From: Trichoplax adhaerens
Taxonomy: Eukaryota; Placozoa; Uniplacotomia; Trichoplacea; Trichoplacidae
Direction of reading: 5' to 3'
DNA: 64,000 bases
NCBI RefSeq assembly: GCF_000150275.1
Contig: NW_002060945.1
Coordinates: forward strand, 3,309,172 to 3,373,171
Position numbers and translations under genes: made by a program. The notes beneath the pieces are model-generated. The model saw nothing but the letters and a program-made list of their open reading frames with translations, was not told where the DNA came from and made no database searches. This document shows positions 11,436-24,300 of the stretch, piece after piece. Every line of letters starts with the position of its first letter. The first letter of the stretch is position 1.

Positions 11436-14400
11436 TTAATCTACCTCTTCTGAAGTATGATGAATTCCTGGTTGTATTAAATTGCGTAATATCGCTTGCA
11501 GTAGCATCCTTTTAATAGCTAATAGTAGGTTTTTCTCCTAAATATTACAGCGATATCATAAATAGGGCGAGGATAGTATCAGTACATTCATTCATTTAAG
11601 TTTTCATACAACCGCTCAAGTTATGTTGGTTACATAGTTTGTGTAAATATTTACAGAAGTCACATTTTATATTCTCTATTTAGTATATCTTCCCATTTGC
11701 CGATGCAAAATAGTAACGCAGATACAATAATTTAAAGAAATTACTTTGGTGCAGTATACCTCTCTAGCTACTGTGAAGGAAATCCAACTATTTTCTATTT
11801 CAATTTTCTCCATAACGTCGATATTCTCTGCTTCATTTTCGCTATCCATCATATTTTCAGTTACAGTTGGTTTATACTCCTTTATGTCCTGATTTTGTGA
11901 TCTTTGTTCTTCCAATACTTTTCCTCCGTTGACATCAAGGTCTTTTTGAATATTATTTAGGGCCGCACTATAATCTTCCTCTTTCTTTGGGTAAGGTGAG
12001 CCAGAAAATAAATAAGTAACTATGGCTGATGTAACTGTTAGACCAACAGCTGCAGTACTTGTGTAATTTCTATATTAGATTGTAAGTATATTTATAATGA
12101 TTTTTTACGATATACCTCGATATTGTATACTTCTTGTATTAATTAAAATATAACAATAAAGCAATTTTACCTCAATAGATCATTGTATATGAACCAATTG
12201 GAATTTGCTTTCATTTCATGTGTTTTTGAGGTAGCAGACTTTGCCGATAAAAGTCCAAATAACATCGACGAACGATGAATTTTTATTTTTTTCAATCTAT
12301 GATAGAATCTATTGTTACCTATTGATCGACCTTGTTTGTAGCTGTGAAATAGAGAAGGAGTGCTAGTTTTATATGATTAATATACTAATTTTGATTTACC
12401 CTGCGGTTAGCCAACAATTACTGGGATCTATTTTAGCAATATTTGGGTATAATCCAGCTACAAGGGCCGCCTAGTATATTAAAATATGAAATACAGATTC
12501 TTAATGTAAGGATTAAATACAAGCTTTAACTATTACCATTAACATGGTGTAGTTGTACATAAATTTTGCAAGAAAGGTCTACTAACATTAACGAACGTCC
12601 AGCTTCCCGAGTTTTTGTTATGGTAGTCATATTTACCGCTGCTGTAGGTTTTGAAAATTTTTAAATGTTTTAGCAAATCAACCAATTGCGATCTAGAGAT
12701 ACGCGTAAACAAACGGCATCAAGTGTTAGTCTTCTGCAGTACAATGATAAGAAAATGATTTATAGTTACTTTATTTTCCTGATCATTTCCAAGGTGTCTT
12801 TCGATAAATAATTTTTTTTACAGAAGGATTGACCGAAGCCATTAGCCTTTGATTTCTGCCAAGCCTAAGCTCAAGAAAGCATAAATCTGAGATATTGCTT
12901 CTAATTGGTCTGTACGATATAAGCATGAGGTTAGGAATAAATGATATACCTCAAAAACTTGTACTATTAAGTAATGATCACTTTGGATATTATTGCATAT
13001 TGTTCGTTTAAAATAGTCAATTTTGATGAAGTCGCTTGATTCGTCGGGTAGGATAACTATATGAATGTACACATTAGTGTTGATAATTCTAATAACCAGT
13101 AGTTTAAGAATATCATAATTTATAAAAAAGCATTACATGGATCTCGATAGGATAGTGTCGATACAATAATTAATATTGGCTCTAGGCATCGTAGAGTAAT
13201 TGCATATAGAATAGCCTTGGCAAATCTTGGCTCAACCGGAACTTCCGCCACAAATTTACCTATATCCAACCAAAATTTTACCCAAGCATATGATTTAAAG
13301 GCCCAAAATATTAACGATTTATATTAAGCTGATATAAAATTAGTGCTTACACCAATATGGGTGAATATTCGACATCAATAATCAAGCTATTTGTAACTTT
13401 ACCTAATTCCGTTAGGTTTTCGTTTTCATCAAGGGCCCCAATAGCCTATAATTCATCATGTCAATATATCAGAGAATGTCTAAAAGGCTCCGAAATATTT
13501 ATTATTAAGAAGAGCACTTTACCTTTAAGCATTCCACCGCATTATTAACTGCAATAAAAGATGGTGGCTCTATAGCATCATTTAAAAATTCTGCTATGGA
13601 AACGTTAGTATTCAAGAGTTTTACTTGTAGAGCTAATTCCTGATAAAAATAGATAGTCACAGCATTAAATAGGTTTAATATTATTAGTAGTATGAATTAT
13701 CTTAGGCAATACCATCTAATAATTCAGTATACTGGAGTTACTTAATCAGTAATGTCGTCAAATAACGCTTTTAAGTTAGATTATACCTGTAAGGGTATGC
13801 GCAAAATTTCAGCTCTTAAATAATCGCTCAAACTATTATATTTCGATTTACTATATATATGGTAACATCGCCCAGGTTGGCATCGGCCAGCTCTAGATTT
13901 ACGTAGTAATTATTCATGAAATTAGTGACATGATTGAGGTGCAACAATCAATGCGATCTAACAGAGATCTATACTACTGTTACCTTCCTGCTCGTTGCTT
14001 CGCGTTGGCTTTCGATATCCAAGCAGAAGTTAATGATGATGCAGACGATAAAGCATCAAAATTTTTCTATAGAATGTGATGAGTAATGTCTAAAGTTGCT
14101 TGGGTACTTATACTACATTGCTATTTCGAAAAAATAATATGAAAAAGTCCGCTAATACAGTATTGAATAGGTAATTTACCATTTTTATTCTTCCAGAATC
14201 AATAACGTCTACCACATCATCAATAGTAATACTTGTTTCGGCAATATTAGTAGATAATATCTAATCAAAGACATAAAGGTTGAAACAGTGTTAGGAGAGA
14301 TTATCAATTAGTTATATTTCAGCAAGTTACGGTATGTCTTATCAACAGTAGTCATAAGATTGCCATATAAAGTACAGTACTACGTATGTCTTAGCTAAGT

Positions 14401-17400
14401 CCTATTGCAATCAACTGGTCGACTAATCGGCATAACTGGGTACTTACAATTTTTTTAACATCGTGAGGACAAGATTTAAATATCTATACCAATTTAAGTA
14501 GAAATGAACTAAAAGTTAATAGAAGATAAATAAAAGTAATAAAAGTCTCTAATTGACTGACTTCTCTTTGACGGGTGATTTCTACTAATGAATGGAGTAT
14601 GAAAATTCGTATCTTTAATCTTATAAACAATTACATAAAGTTTTTAAATTTAGTATACATCATCAGGATTAAAAGAATTGAAGGCGCATTGGTACAAGTT
14701 TTTCTTAAGTTAACCTGCTATGTTTACTAAATTTTCTTTGTAAAATTCTATCCTTAACGTTCACAATATCTTCATAGCCGGGTAAGAATACTAAGATAGC
14801 ACCTAAATTGAAAAGATGCCATGGACAGATACAAATGTAACTTATGAATGGCTTAAATCTTAAAAACAATTCATAGATTAGATAGACTATCATTAGTATC
14901 AATTATTCTAGTAAAAGAAGTCAATTTATAAAGTGTTACCCTGTCTACATATTATATAGTACCTTTATTATCTTCTTTACAAATATAGGAAATTATATGT
15001 GTAATTAAATCATAATCGATCTGCAGCATCAAGAAGGTCAAATAATGTTATGAGAAATATTTATCTTGCTATGGCAATAATATTAAGTACGTTAATGATG
15101 TTATTATATTTTAAATTTACTTTTTCTCCTTGGATAGAGTCTGTACATAATTTCAGAAGTGAGTTACGATTGTAATTCACATCCATCACTGAAGGCTTCT
15201 CCATACTAAACATAATATCCAGAAAGAGAGGTAAATTAATTTATTTAAATATTAATCCAAAAACTTTCTGTCGAGATAGAACCGAATATATCTTAACGTA
15301 AGAATACCTAAATTGATCAAGCTTTTCTACAGCTTCTGGCCGATTCCATTTTAATGCCCAATCTCGTGCTGTCCTGTAAGTATAGGTTAATTTTAAATTA
15401 TTTTAGGTATTTATTCAATTCAGAGAAACGAAAAGTTGCCTTTGTACCATCCATTGATGGATTTTAAATTAACATTAGCGGATAATTGCAATAGCGATTC
15501 AATGGTTGCCAATTTTCCATGTCCAGCAGCAATCATAAGTGATGAAGCGGACGTTTCAGAATGCTGATAATCAACTGTAATATGAATTATAACATTTAAG
15601 TAGACATATCAGTTGGTAAGTTTTACGTTGGAGCCACCATCTATTAGTGCGTCATAATTTACCATGTATATGTCCATTTTCTATCATTTCGATGATACCA
15701 CGAAAGGAGTTATCATCATTCTAAAATTTTAATGAAACACCTTTACATAATACACCTATACTCTAGGTATGGATTGTAGTAGTTTATTATTATTTTAAAA
15801 TTCTAATAGAGGACGTATACAGTACCTTAATCCAAGCGTTTTCAAGATAATTGTCCATAGCCTGATTAGCATTAATCTAATAATTAGGTGATACACAAGT
15901 GTCTTCATGTTAATAAACTTATTATAGGGAGATAGCTAATATTCTAGAAAGAATTTACATTTCCATCATCATTTTCCACTAATTTCTTTTTGTCTTTTAC
16001 GGCTACGATTGAAATGATTGAAATATTTTAAATATTAGATAGTGTATTTCTAAATTGCAGTAGCATTAACTAATTATATTAAACTTTATCTACTTTACCT
16101 TGGTTATCGTTTAATTCTTTATCTTGAACTAAAGCTAGTAGAAAACAGTCAGAAAGTACCATTGTTGCATTTTAATAATCAAGAGAACGCAGCAGTTGAG
16201 ATATCAGATGCACTTTAATTAAATAATTTAAACATACAGGAACTGGTATCTTGTTTGATGTTTTTAGGGATTAATTTGCTTATATATTTAGTTCTGAAAT
16301 AGATAAAAATATAGGCCATTTAATACTATTGCTCTATAAGATCTGTTATCTGATGATTTCAAATTACCTTATTAAAATGTCTTCAAGGTACAATTCTTCA
16401 ACGGGGTATGTATGTCCATCAACTAGTTGCATAATATAATAGATGTAACATAAGTTCAGAAATTAACTAATTGTCTTAATCCTATTACTTTTTAAATTAC
16501 CTTTTAAAATTGGACAATTGAAAAAGTACTGAGAAAATAGCTTCGAGTTCAGGGTTGCACTTGATAGAATCAACTTTATATTTGATTCTTGTTCGATTAG
16601 CTTACGCAGAGTTATGAGCAAAAAGTCACATAGTTTATCCCTTTCGTGTACCTCATCCACAACAATATGGGTTATACAATCTAGGAAAGGTGCTCCCAAT
16701 GTCAAATATCGTAATAAAATTCCCGTTGTACAATAGAGCAAACAAGTATCAGGGGATATTCTGTCCAAATTGATATATTACATGATTAATGAATTAGTTC
16801 CTTGAAAATTTCATATTAAGCTATCATTTTAAACGATAGTCGCGAAAAAATTACATTAACAAATACAGCACTTTAACAAATGTTTGTTTTGAAACGTACT
16901 TGCTCTCCAAACGAATTTGATACCCTATCGTTGATCCTATCGGCTCTCCACGTTCGTAAGCAACTCTTTCTGCAACTCCAATTGCTGATAACCGACGTGG
17001 TTGCGTGCAAATGATACGACAAGGCTTTCCTGTAGCCTGACCATCTTCCAATATATACTGAGGTATCTACAGTACATCAATTAATAACAATATTACGATA
17101 GTACATACACGATTCTTATCCTGTGACCTAAATACTGCAATATTTATTGATGTGGTTAATACAGCATAGAAATCATGAAGTTAAAAGAAGGAATTAGTGT
17201 GTCTACCAATAATTTAGTATTGACAATTATTGTCTGTTATTTTATTGAAAAATTCGATGGGCAATAATATCAGTGGGTCTGTACATTTATATAGTTTACT
17301 ATAAATTAAGATTCAGCTTCACCTGCTACAAAAATATGTAATACGAGTATGTAATGGGTTATATGGGCGCAACATTATCGAAAAGTTATATATATTTTAC

Positions 17401-18951
17401 TATTATTATCATTCGTGGCAGAATCATCGTCCTAATTTGTCTCAACTTGTGAGCATTCAATAATAAAGCATAGTAAAAGTTGAAGATGAAGATAGGGTTT
17501 TTACCTGAGTTGTTTTACCGCAACCAGTTTCACCCATTACGATAATCACCTATATTGGTTTAATAGAATAGTTTCATTATTTGTATGATACAGTATGCGT
17601 TTTCATAGGCAAATTTGATGACTAACTTGTGTAGAAATATACTATAGATCATCAACGCTATACATACAGTACACGTAAGTAAGTTAGAACAGAAATTCGA
17701 CAGTAGATTAGCTGCGTAAGTTAACAATTCGATGATGACTTCGATTTTCATGATGTTGTGTCGCAGCAAAATCATAAACAAGATCAGAGATACCACAGTT
17801 TTAACAAGTTTTTCTAATTATTTTATCATCGATACTATCCAGAAGTTGTAAGCAAGGTAGAACAGAGATGCGATAGTAGATTAGTCACGTATGTTTACTA
17901 TTCGATTATCACTATGCTGTTCATCATGTTAAGGCAACGTTATAAGTAAAAATTCGAGATAGTAGAGTCGTATTTGACTGTTTTCTAATGGTTGGATTTG
18001 ATCACCTATTAGGCTATTAGTATTACAAGAATAATTAAGCTTGTGATTTATGACATGAGTAAAATTCAATCTTTGAAATTATCAATAGGAACCTTTATCT
18101 CATGCATAGCTTAATTGTAGTCCTAGATTAATCTAAATTTACTACCTTGTTGGATTGGATCGCTGCTAGAATTTGACTTCTTTGATGAACGATCGGTAAT
18201 TGATGACGAAGTGATTGTTGTGTTGAATAATGATGTGGGGGAATGCGCGGAGATGAAAATATTAGTTTATGTCCTTGCCCGCTGTAGACAGTCGATTTTA
18301 TAGCTTCTTCAGGTTGACTACCATGATATTGATCAAGTCCGTGAGGGAACTGACTGATTAAATCTGTAAGACCTTTCTTGGAGGCGCCATTCAGTGTCAA
18401 TGTTGTAATTTTGGCGTCATCATTCAAGTTTCCAGAACGTCTAACGGTTAAAAACCGTTCTGATCCCCAACTGAGGAAAGATACATGGGTGTATAAATTA
18501 GAAAAAAAACATTTCAAGATTACGATAGCATGAAATTGATTTCTACGTAGTATTTACTCACCCTTGACTTTTTGATATTAGACCTAGCGGTTTACAAAAT
18601 TGATGAATGAAGGCTCTCTCTTCTTTTAGTAACGATGGAGGAAATTCTAGTTCTATAACGATCGTTATGATATCATGATTAGCCGTTGATTAAAAGCAAT
18701 CAGTTTCATAGTTAGGCTATAACATAATCGTTAACTTGTAATATTTGTTTCGAACTGCATTGCAACTAGATTATGAGCACATTTATCCACTTGGAATGGC
18801 GCTATGCATGCAAATATTGATTCATTTGGCTTGTGGCTTGTTTACCTTGTACTGTGTGATCGGCGATAAAATTATTGATCACAGCGCTAATTCGATCCTG
18901 TAATTCTTGGCTAATATTGGGTGTCTGATATTTTCGTTTCCTATAGGCCAT
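11436..18951 (-). CDS. YTHDC2: YTHDC2-like DEVH-box RNA helicase lacking YTH
   Basis: 3'-to-5' RNA helicase of the YTHDC2/DHX36 group; in animals YTHDC2 acts with MEIOC in germ-cell mRNA control. Exons run from ATG 18951-18949 ([12 protein letters not shown]) to a stop at 11438-11436. In order: an R3H-like region ([20 protein letters not shown], 18560-18650); the pre-helicase [21 protein letters not shown] (about 18150-18230); Walker [11 protein letters not shown] (17510-17550); [21 protein letters not shown]; motif II DEVHER and SAT (16500-16760); ankyrin repeats inserted between the RecA lobes ([38 protein letters not shown]; 15300-15720), a YTHDC2 hallmark; [35 protein letters not shown] (about 14190-14270); [11 protein letters not shown]; the ratchet/HA2 segment; [15 protein letters not shown]; and an OB-fold end. 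The frame closes soon after the OB fold ([18 protein letters not shown]), where human YTHDC2 continues into a linker and YTH domain. Some short exons around 15.8-16.2 kb are less certain. Confidence 0.9.
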
Positions 18952-19660
18952 AATGTGTCCTGTGTAACGCTATTACCCCATTCTACAATGATTTCCTATC
19001 TATTTTGCACTCATTTGCAAGGTGGAAGGCTATGTGGAGGAGCCTTGTAAAGATTTGTTGGGCTTCCTGATTGGCAATCTTGAGGCGTTTAAATTTAAAT
19101 TTATTTAATTTATTTAAAAATTTTTAAAATTTGGGTCTACGAAAATCAGCGGGACAGACACTCCAATCCCCGTTGTCGTTGGTATCGGATAGACGTACAT
19201 ACGCACACTAATGAAAGTGAAAATTCCTGGTAGACGCGTATATCAAAGTGTGATTTAGAGACTTGTAGTAGGCCGGAATTTATCCATTACAATTTAAAGG
19301 AATGATTCATGTACATTATGACTTAACCTTAATTTCCAACGCGTATTAGCTTTAGCTGATGTTAATTTCATAAAGTAGAAGCGATAGAGTGAGTGTATGT
19401 AGAGTTGGAGACAAAACATTGGCGTTACAACTTTTGAATAGGGAGAGTATAGTTTTTTTGGAAATGCACTAGATTACCAGATGCAATCCCTTATATTATT
19501 ATTATTTATTAGCTAATGGTTAGTGTAGTGTAAGTGTTATTGCAGGCTTGTAGCTATCTATTCTATCATAGATGATCCATGGATATGTATTAGTTAATGT
19601 AGAATGAATTGCACTGTTGAAGGCTAAAAATCAACACAAGATTCCGATCAGATTCGTAGT

Positions 19661-19680
19661 AGCGAAATGAGCATTTCGCT
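19661..19680. repeat. Perfect 9-bp-stem hairpin
   Basis: AGCGAAATG, a 2-base loop, then CATTTCGCT. The loop is very short, so a palindromic protein site is as likely as an RNA hairpin. Confidence 0.55.
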
Positions 19681-20470
19681 GTGAAATTTTGATACTGTAC
19701 AACTCTCTAGTTTACGTGTTATTATGATTGTTGAGCAGCGTGCAAAATAAATTGTTATCCCTTAAGTCTACTTTGGATAGAACGATGTTAAGAATCCACT
19801 TCGTTGGGGATGATAGCTCATTTTACACGTAGTATAAAATAGTACCGTTCCTGTCGCTAGTAGTGCTGTTGCCGTTGACAGCATAAGCGTTCGGTTGATT
19901 GCTTGCTTTTGATCTCAACAACCCCATAACAATCCTTGATCACAGCACTTTACAGCCAAGTGAAATATCCTTTTATTTCTTTACTACTCTCCTATTGATA
20001 CACATTGGCAGCTTGGCACAATATTGGGACGTGTAGATACGTATACAAGCACGCATAACTTATACTCATAGTCTAGAACGATGAACACGCTGCCATGGTT
20101 TTGAACTTTTACAACAACGTTGTTATAAAGTTGTTGTTACTGAACGTTCAGCTTTGGCCGATGCGGCTTCGATCATTCATAATTGTACTATTAGTCTGTG
20201 TTATCGGCAATTTCTTTTTACGTATTCCATTTTATCAATAAAATACGCAGTATATCATTTTATGCAATAAAATAGGCCTGGCAATAGTACTAATTTAAGC
20301 AGGAATCCATATAGAATGAAAGCTATACAATATTGAAGAAGATGAATGATTTGTTGGTAGAACGGGTTACTGTAGCTGCTAATAATCTACGCGTCTACAA
20401 GACTTTTAATGTTATTTTGGGTGGTGTTCACGACTGGTGTAAAGACGTTTTTTTACTTTTTTCAGTTCAA

Positions 20471-20499
20471 TACTAGACTGCCAATCTGGTAGTCTAGTA
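20471..20499. repeat. Inverted repeat, 13-bp arms, one mismatch
   Basis: TACTAGACTGCCA faces TGGTAGTCTAGTA across a 3-base spacer, with one mismatched pair. It lies 120-150 bases before the tandem repeat block upstream of VPS45. Confidence 0.6.
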
Positions 20500-20620
20500 C
20501 CAACAAGATTGGCACAACAACACTGCAGAAGCCATATGTGCGAATGCGCCATTTTGTTGCAGCCATCTTGAGCTCAGTCATAGTAACCCGATCGACTAGG
20601 ATGACGTAATGTCCCGTAAA

Positions 20621-21194
20621 TAATAACACCTAGAGTATGGATTGTATTTTCAGAGTGTACCGTACTCAGTACTCACGACTTACAGAGTCTAAGTACTGTA
20701 ATGGCATGAGCTGAGTACAGTAAGTGTGACACTGTTGAACGGTACGTGTTCCAGTTGAAGTCAACGTCAGTAGCTTCACTCGCGAAGGAGAATAATAACA
20801 CCCTAGTAGTATGGATTGTATTTTCAGAGTGTACCGTACTCAGTACTCACGACTTACAGTATCTAAGTACTGTAATGGCATGAGCTGGAGCAGGTGGACC
20901 GTTTTCCTTTTTGGATCAAGTGTGACTGTGTGACACCATTGTACGGTACGTATTCCACTTGAAGTCAACGTCAGTAGCGTCACTCGCAAAGGAGAATAAT
21001 AACACCGTAGTGTATGGATTGTACATTTTCAGAGTGTACCGTACTCAGTACTCACGACTTACAGTATCTAAGTACTGTAATGGCATGAGCTGGAGCAGGT
21101 GAACCGTTTTCCTTTTTTCTATCAACTGTGACACCATTGAACGGTACGTGTTCCAGGTAAAGTCAACGTCAGCAGTGGCACCAGCAAAGGAGAA
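20621..21194. repeat. Three-copy tandem repeat upstream of VPS45
   Basis: Three units begin at about 20621, 20794 and 20997, each opening TAATAACACC and followed by a TATGGATTGTA word. Each contains AGAGTGTACCGTACTCAGTA, CACGACTTACAG, AAGTACTGTAATGGCATGAG and a closing AGTCAACGTCAG segment. Copies 2 and 3 share an insertion (GAGCAGGTG-ACCGTTTTCC) absent from copy 1, so unit length varies from about 173 to 203 bases. The block ends roughly 125 bases before the VPS45 start codon, so it covers the promoter. Confidence 0.85.
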
Positions 21195-21319
21195 ACCGTT
21201 GCCGCCATTGCAAATCTTTATCAATATTGGTGTAAGAAAATTATTTTCAAATCCCCATTTCTTTTACGGTCGTCTATGGTGTTATTGCAATCTAAAGAAA
21301 AAGAATTCATAGCAACAAG

Positions 21320-24300
21320 ATGAACGCAATTATAGCAGTCAAGCAATACATCACTAAAATGGTGGATGATTGTGGTTCTGGCATGAAAGTGTTACTCATG
21401 GACAAAGAAACTGTAAGTCAATGCTTGTGGTAAAATGAGACATCAAACGGTCCAAATTCACAGCTTAATGGCTTCTTAATCAATTAGTACTGGCCTATCA
21501 TTTCTATCAGAGTAATCCATTTTGAGTGATGTTGACAAACGCCAAAGATACCTTAAGATAGTCATCCATTTAGAAAGAAATTGTATGGTCAAAAATCAAA
21601 TTACTTTACTGTACTGCAGTGATACCGTATACCAGACCAGTTCTACGATGCACTTGTTGGAAATATACTCAGTTGGCAGTCAAATAGGATCGTCAAGACG
21701 TTCTTCTAACTTTACTGCTTGATAGAAATTGTTTGCCATGTCTTGGATGCTATCAATGACCATCAAGCAACAATCTACATTCCTGTACAGTACAGCTAGC
21801 TACGTCTGTTCAATGATCTATCGAATAAATCATTTTTTCAATATCTGGACGTTCCGCTACTGTGTATATACACGTATCTTGGAACGGTGTAAAAACTGAA
21901 ACTTAATATGAAATTACATAATATCTTCCAACTGGTTTTCTTTCCACTTAGTGCTCGATCGGATTCATATTAAAATAGACAAGCAATCCAATATACTCGT
22001 CTTAGTGTGATACAGACTGCCTTTAATTACAGCCTAACAAAACACCAATCCGGCAAAAATAGCACAGTGCAGTCATTTTAATGAGCTTTATAGTAACAGG
22101 GTATTTATTGATATTGATTGATTGATGTGTGACCGTAGCAGCCTCTTTTAGACGATGTTCCACTAAAATACATAATTACAGCACTTTTACCAAGCAATTG
22201 ATTAATTGAAAAACTAGTTTTTCTCTATTCTTTTCTTGCATTATGTCGTTATTGATCATCAAATGTCATATAGATGTATGGAATAACTATATCATTTGGT
22301 ATAACTTACAACTGATAGATATTGATATTTTACTCATTATGTATGTTTAGACGAGTATTGTTAGTATGGTATATGCTCAATCAGAAATATTACAGAAAGA
22401 GGTTTACCTTTTCGAGTCGATCGAACAACCTAATAGAGAAACTATGAAACACTTAAAAGCTATCTGCTTTATCCGTCCCACACAGGTAAGAAGCATCTTC
22501 ATGTAATGTTGATGGCAATTGTTACACATTACTTGACGAAAATATGTAAAATGAGAATGGTAAAGGTTCAGTTTAATCTTAGTGATTGATTTCATTTGGC
22601 CAAATGGATATAAATTAACTATACAGTAGAAGTATGCGGCCATAGTGCCATCGCTTGAACTTCTATACTTAATTCGATCCTAGACTAGCATTGGAAAATT
22701 TCGAGCTATACAGGATATACAATTTGTATTGCAAGTGTACTTAATTTTCTCCTAGCTATCATCAAAATTAAAATCACTTATCATGATCATTTTCGAATTA
22801 CCTTTCGTTATTAGTAGTAATATGAATATTATCAGTTCATTGTTAAATGTCAATCATTACATAGTTAATTTTTTATCAATCCTTACATAGTTTTCGATGA
22901 TATATTTATCAAATCCGTACGTCTTGCTCGAGCTAATAAATTTTTCCGTAATCTATCCATGACCTATCTGTAGTTAGCTATAATAAATAGTATCTTTGTA
23001 ATTACTATAAATTGTCCTGACGGAACAGACTGTTAAAATATGTAGGAAGGATCAATGCACTGTATTTTGAGTATACCTAAGCAGTCAAATCACTTCGTAA
23101 TATTCATAAACATTTCTATCCTATTTAAACTTGGTTGAAATATTCCTGTTTGAATTTTTGTTTTATAGGACAATGTAGAACTGATTCAACAAGAATTACA
23201 ATCTCCAAAGTATGGATTCTATTATTTATGTAAGTTTTTTGATAAAATTATTCAAATATTATTGTTTAATAGACCTATCTACGTCTGCGTTTATACCAAA
23301 CAGAAAAATAGGTCTGAATATACTAATAGCGGCACTTAGTAGATCACTATGACGTTAATGGAATTTTAATCTCAACTATTCTGATTATAATTAGACTTTT
23401 CAAATCGCCTTGGCAAGCAGGCTCTAAAAGCTATAGCGTCTGCTGATGAACAAGAATTAGTAAGAGAAGTTCAGGTAAATAGAATTTAGTTTTCATGTTA
23501 TGCTATCGGAAATTTTGCAGACACAGAGTTACACAAGGTTACTTTACAATTATAATTAATCAGTGCTCAATTCAAATGAACTTTATAAATTTAATTTTAC
23601 CTTCTAAGTAATAAAATTATTAATATTAGTACGCATATTTAGTATTGTCGCCGTTATAAAAATAATAAACATTTTCTAAACAGATAATTTGTAATTCTTT
23701 TGATATAGGAATTTTATGCTGATTATTTTGCTGTAAACAAGAATTTATTCACTTTAAATATACCCTGTTGTTATCAGGTATAAAACATATCGTAATGATT
23801 CTGTTATTACACAGTAGTATGTACTATATTGTTCTTGGGTTTAAAATTAGTTAATCCATGAAATTATTATTGTCAAGACTAATCTTTATTTGATTTAATT
23901 TCTTTAGAATATGTCATGGAAGCGTGATAAATTAGATAGATCGATTGAAGGAATAGCTGCATTGCTTCTATCGTTAAAGAAAAATCCCGTCATAAGGTTG
24001 GTCTATTCCTTCTCGCTTTATAGTTTGTAAACTTAGTTTGGACATATTTTGACGCTTCTGATTCTATAATGATGTTAAAGATTGTAATAAAGTCTACCAG
24101 AAATCGATTTAAGTTACACGCCAATATCAAACGCATCTTTAGATGTTTACCGCAATAATTTCATAATGCATTTTAAAAAAAGTCCATAGTTCATGTAAGT
24201 TTCATTATCGTGACTTTCATGAATCGTTTTATCTAGATATCAGCAATCTTCCGATAATGCTAAACAAGTTGCGGAAGGACTTAAAGTAAGAACCATCTGA

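Larger units (their letters stand above)
18952..20620. other. Divergent spacer before VPS45, part 1
   Basis: Upstream DNA of the minus-strand helicase and plus-strand VPS45. It holds an A/T-only run near 19090-19130 and YY1-like GCGCCATTTTG and GCAGCCATCTTG words at about 20547-20572. No exon series was seen. Confidence 0.45.
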
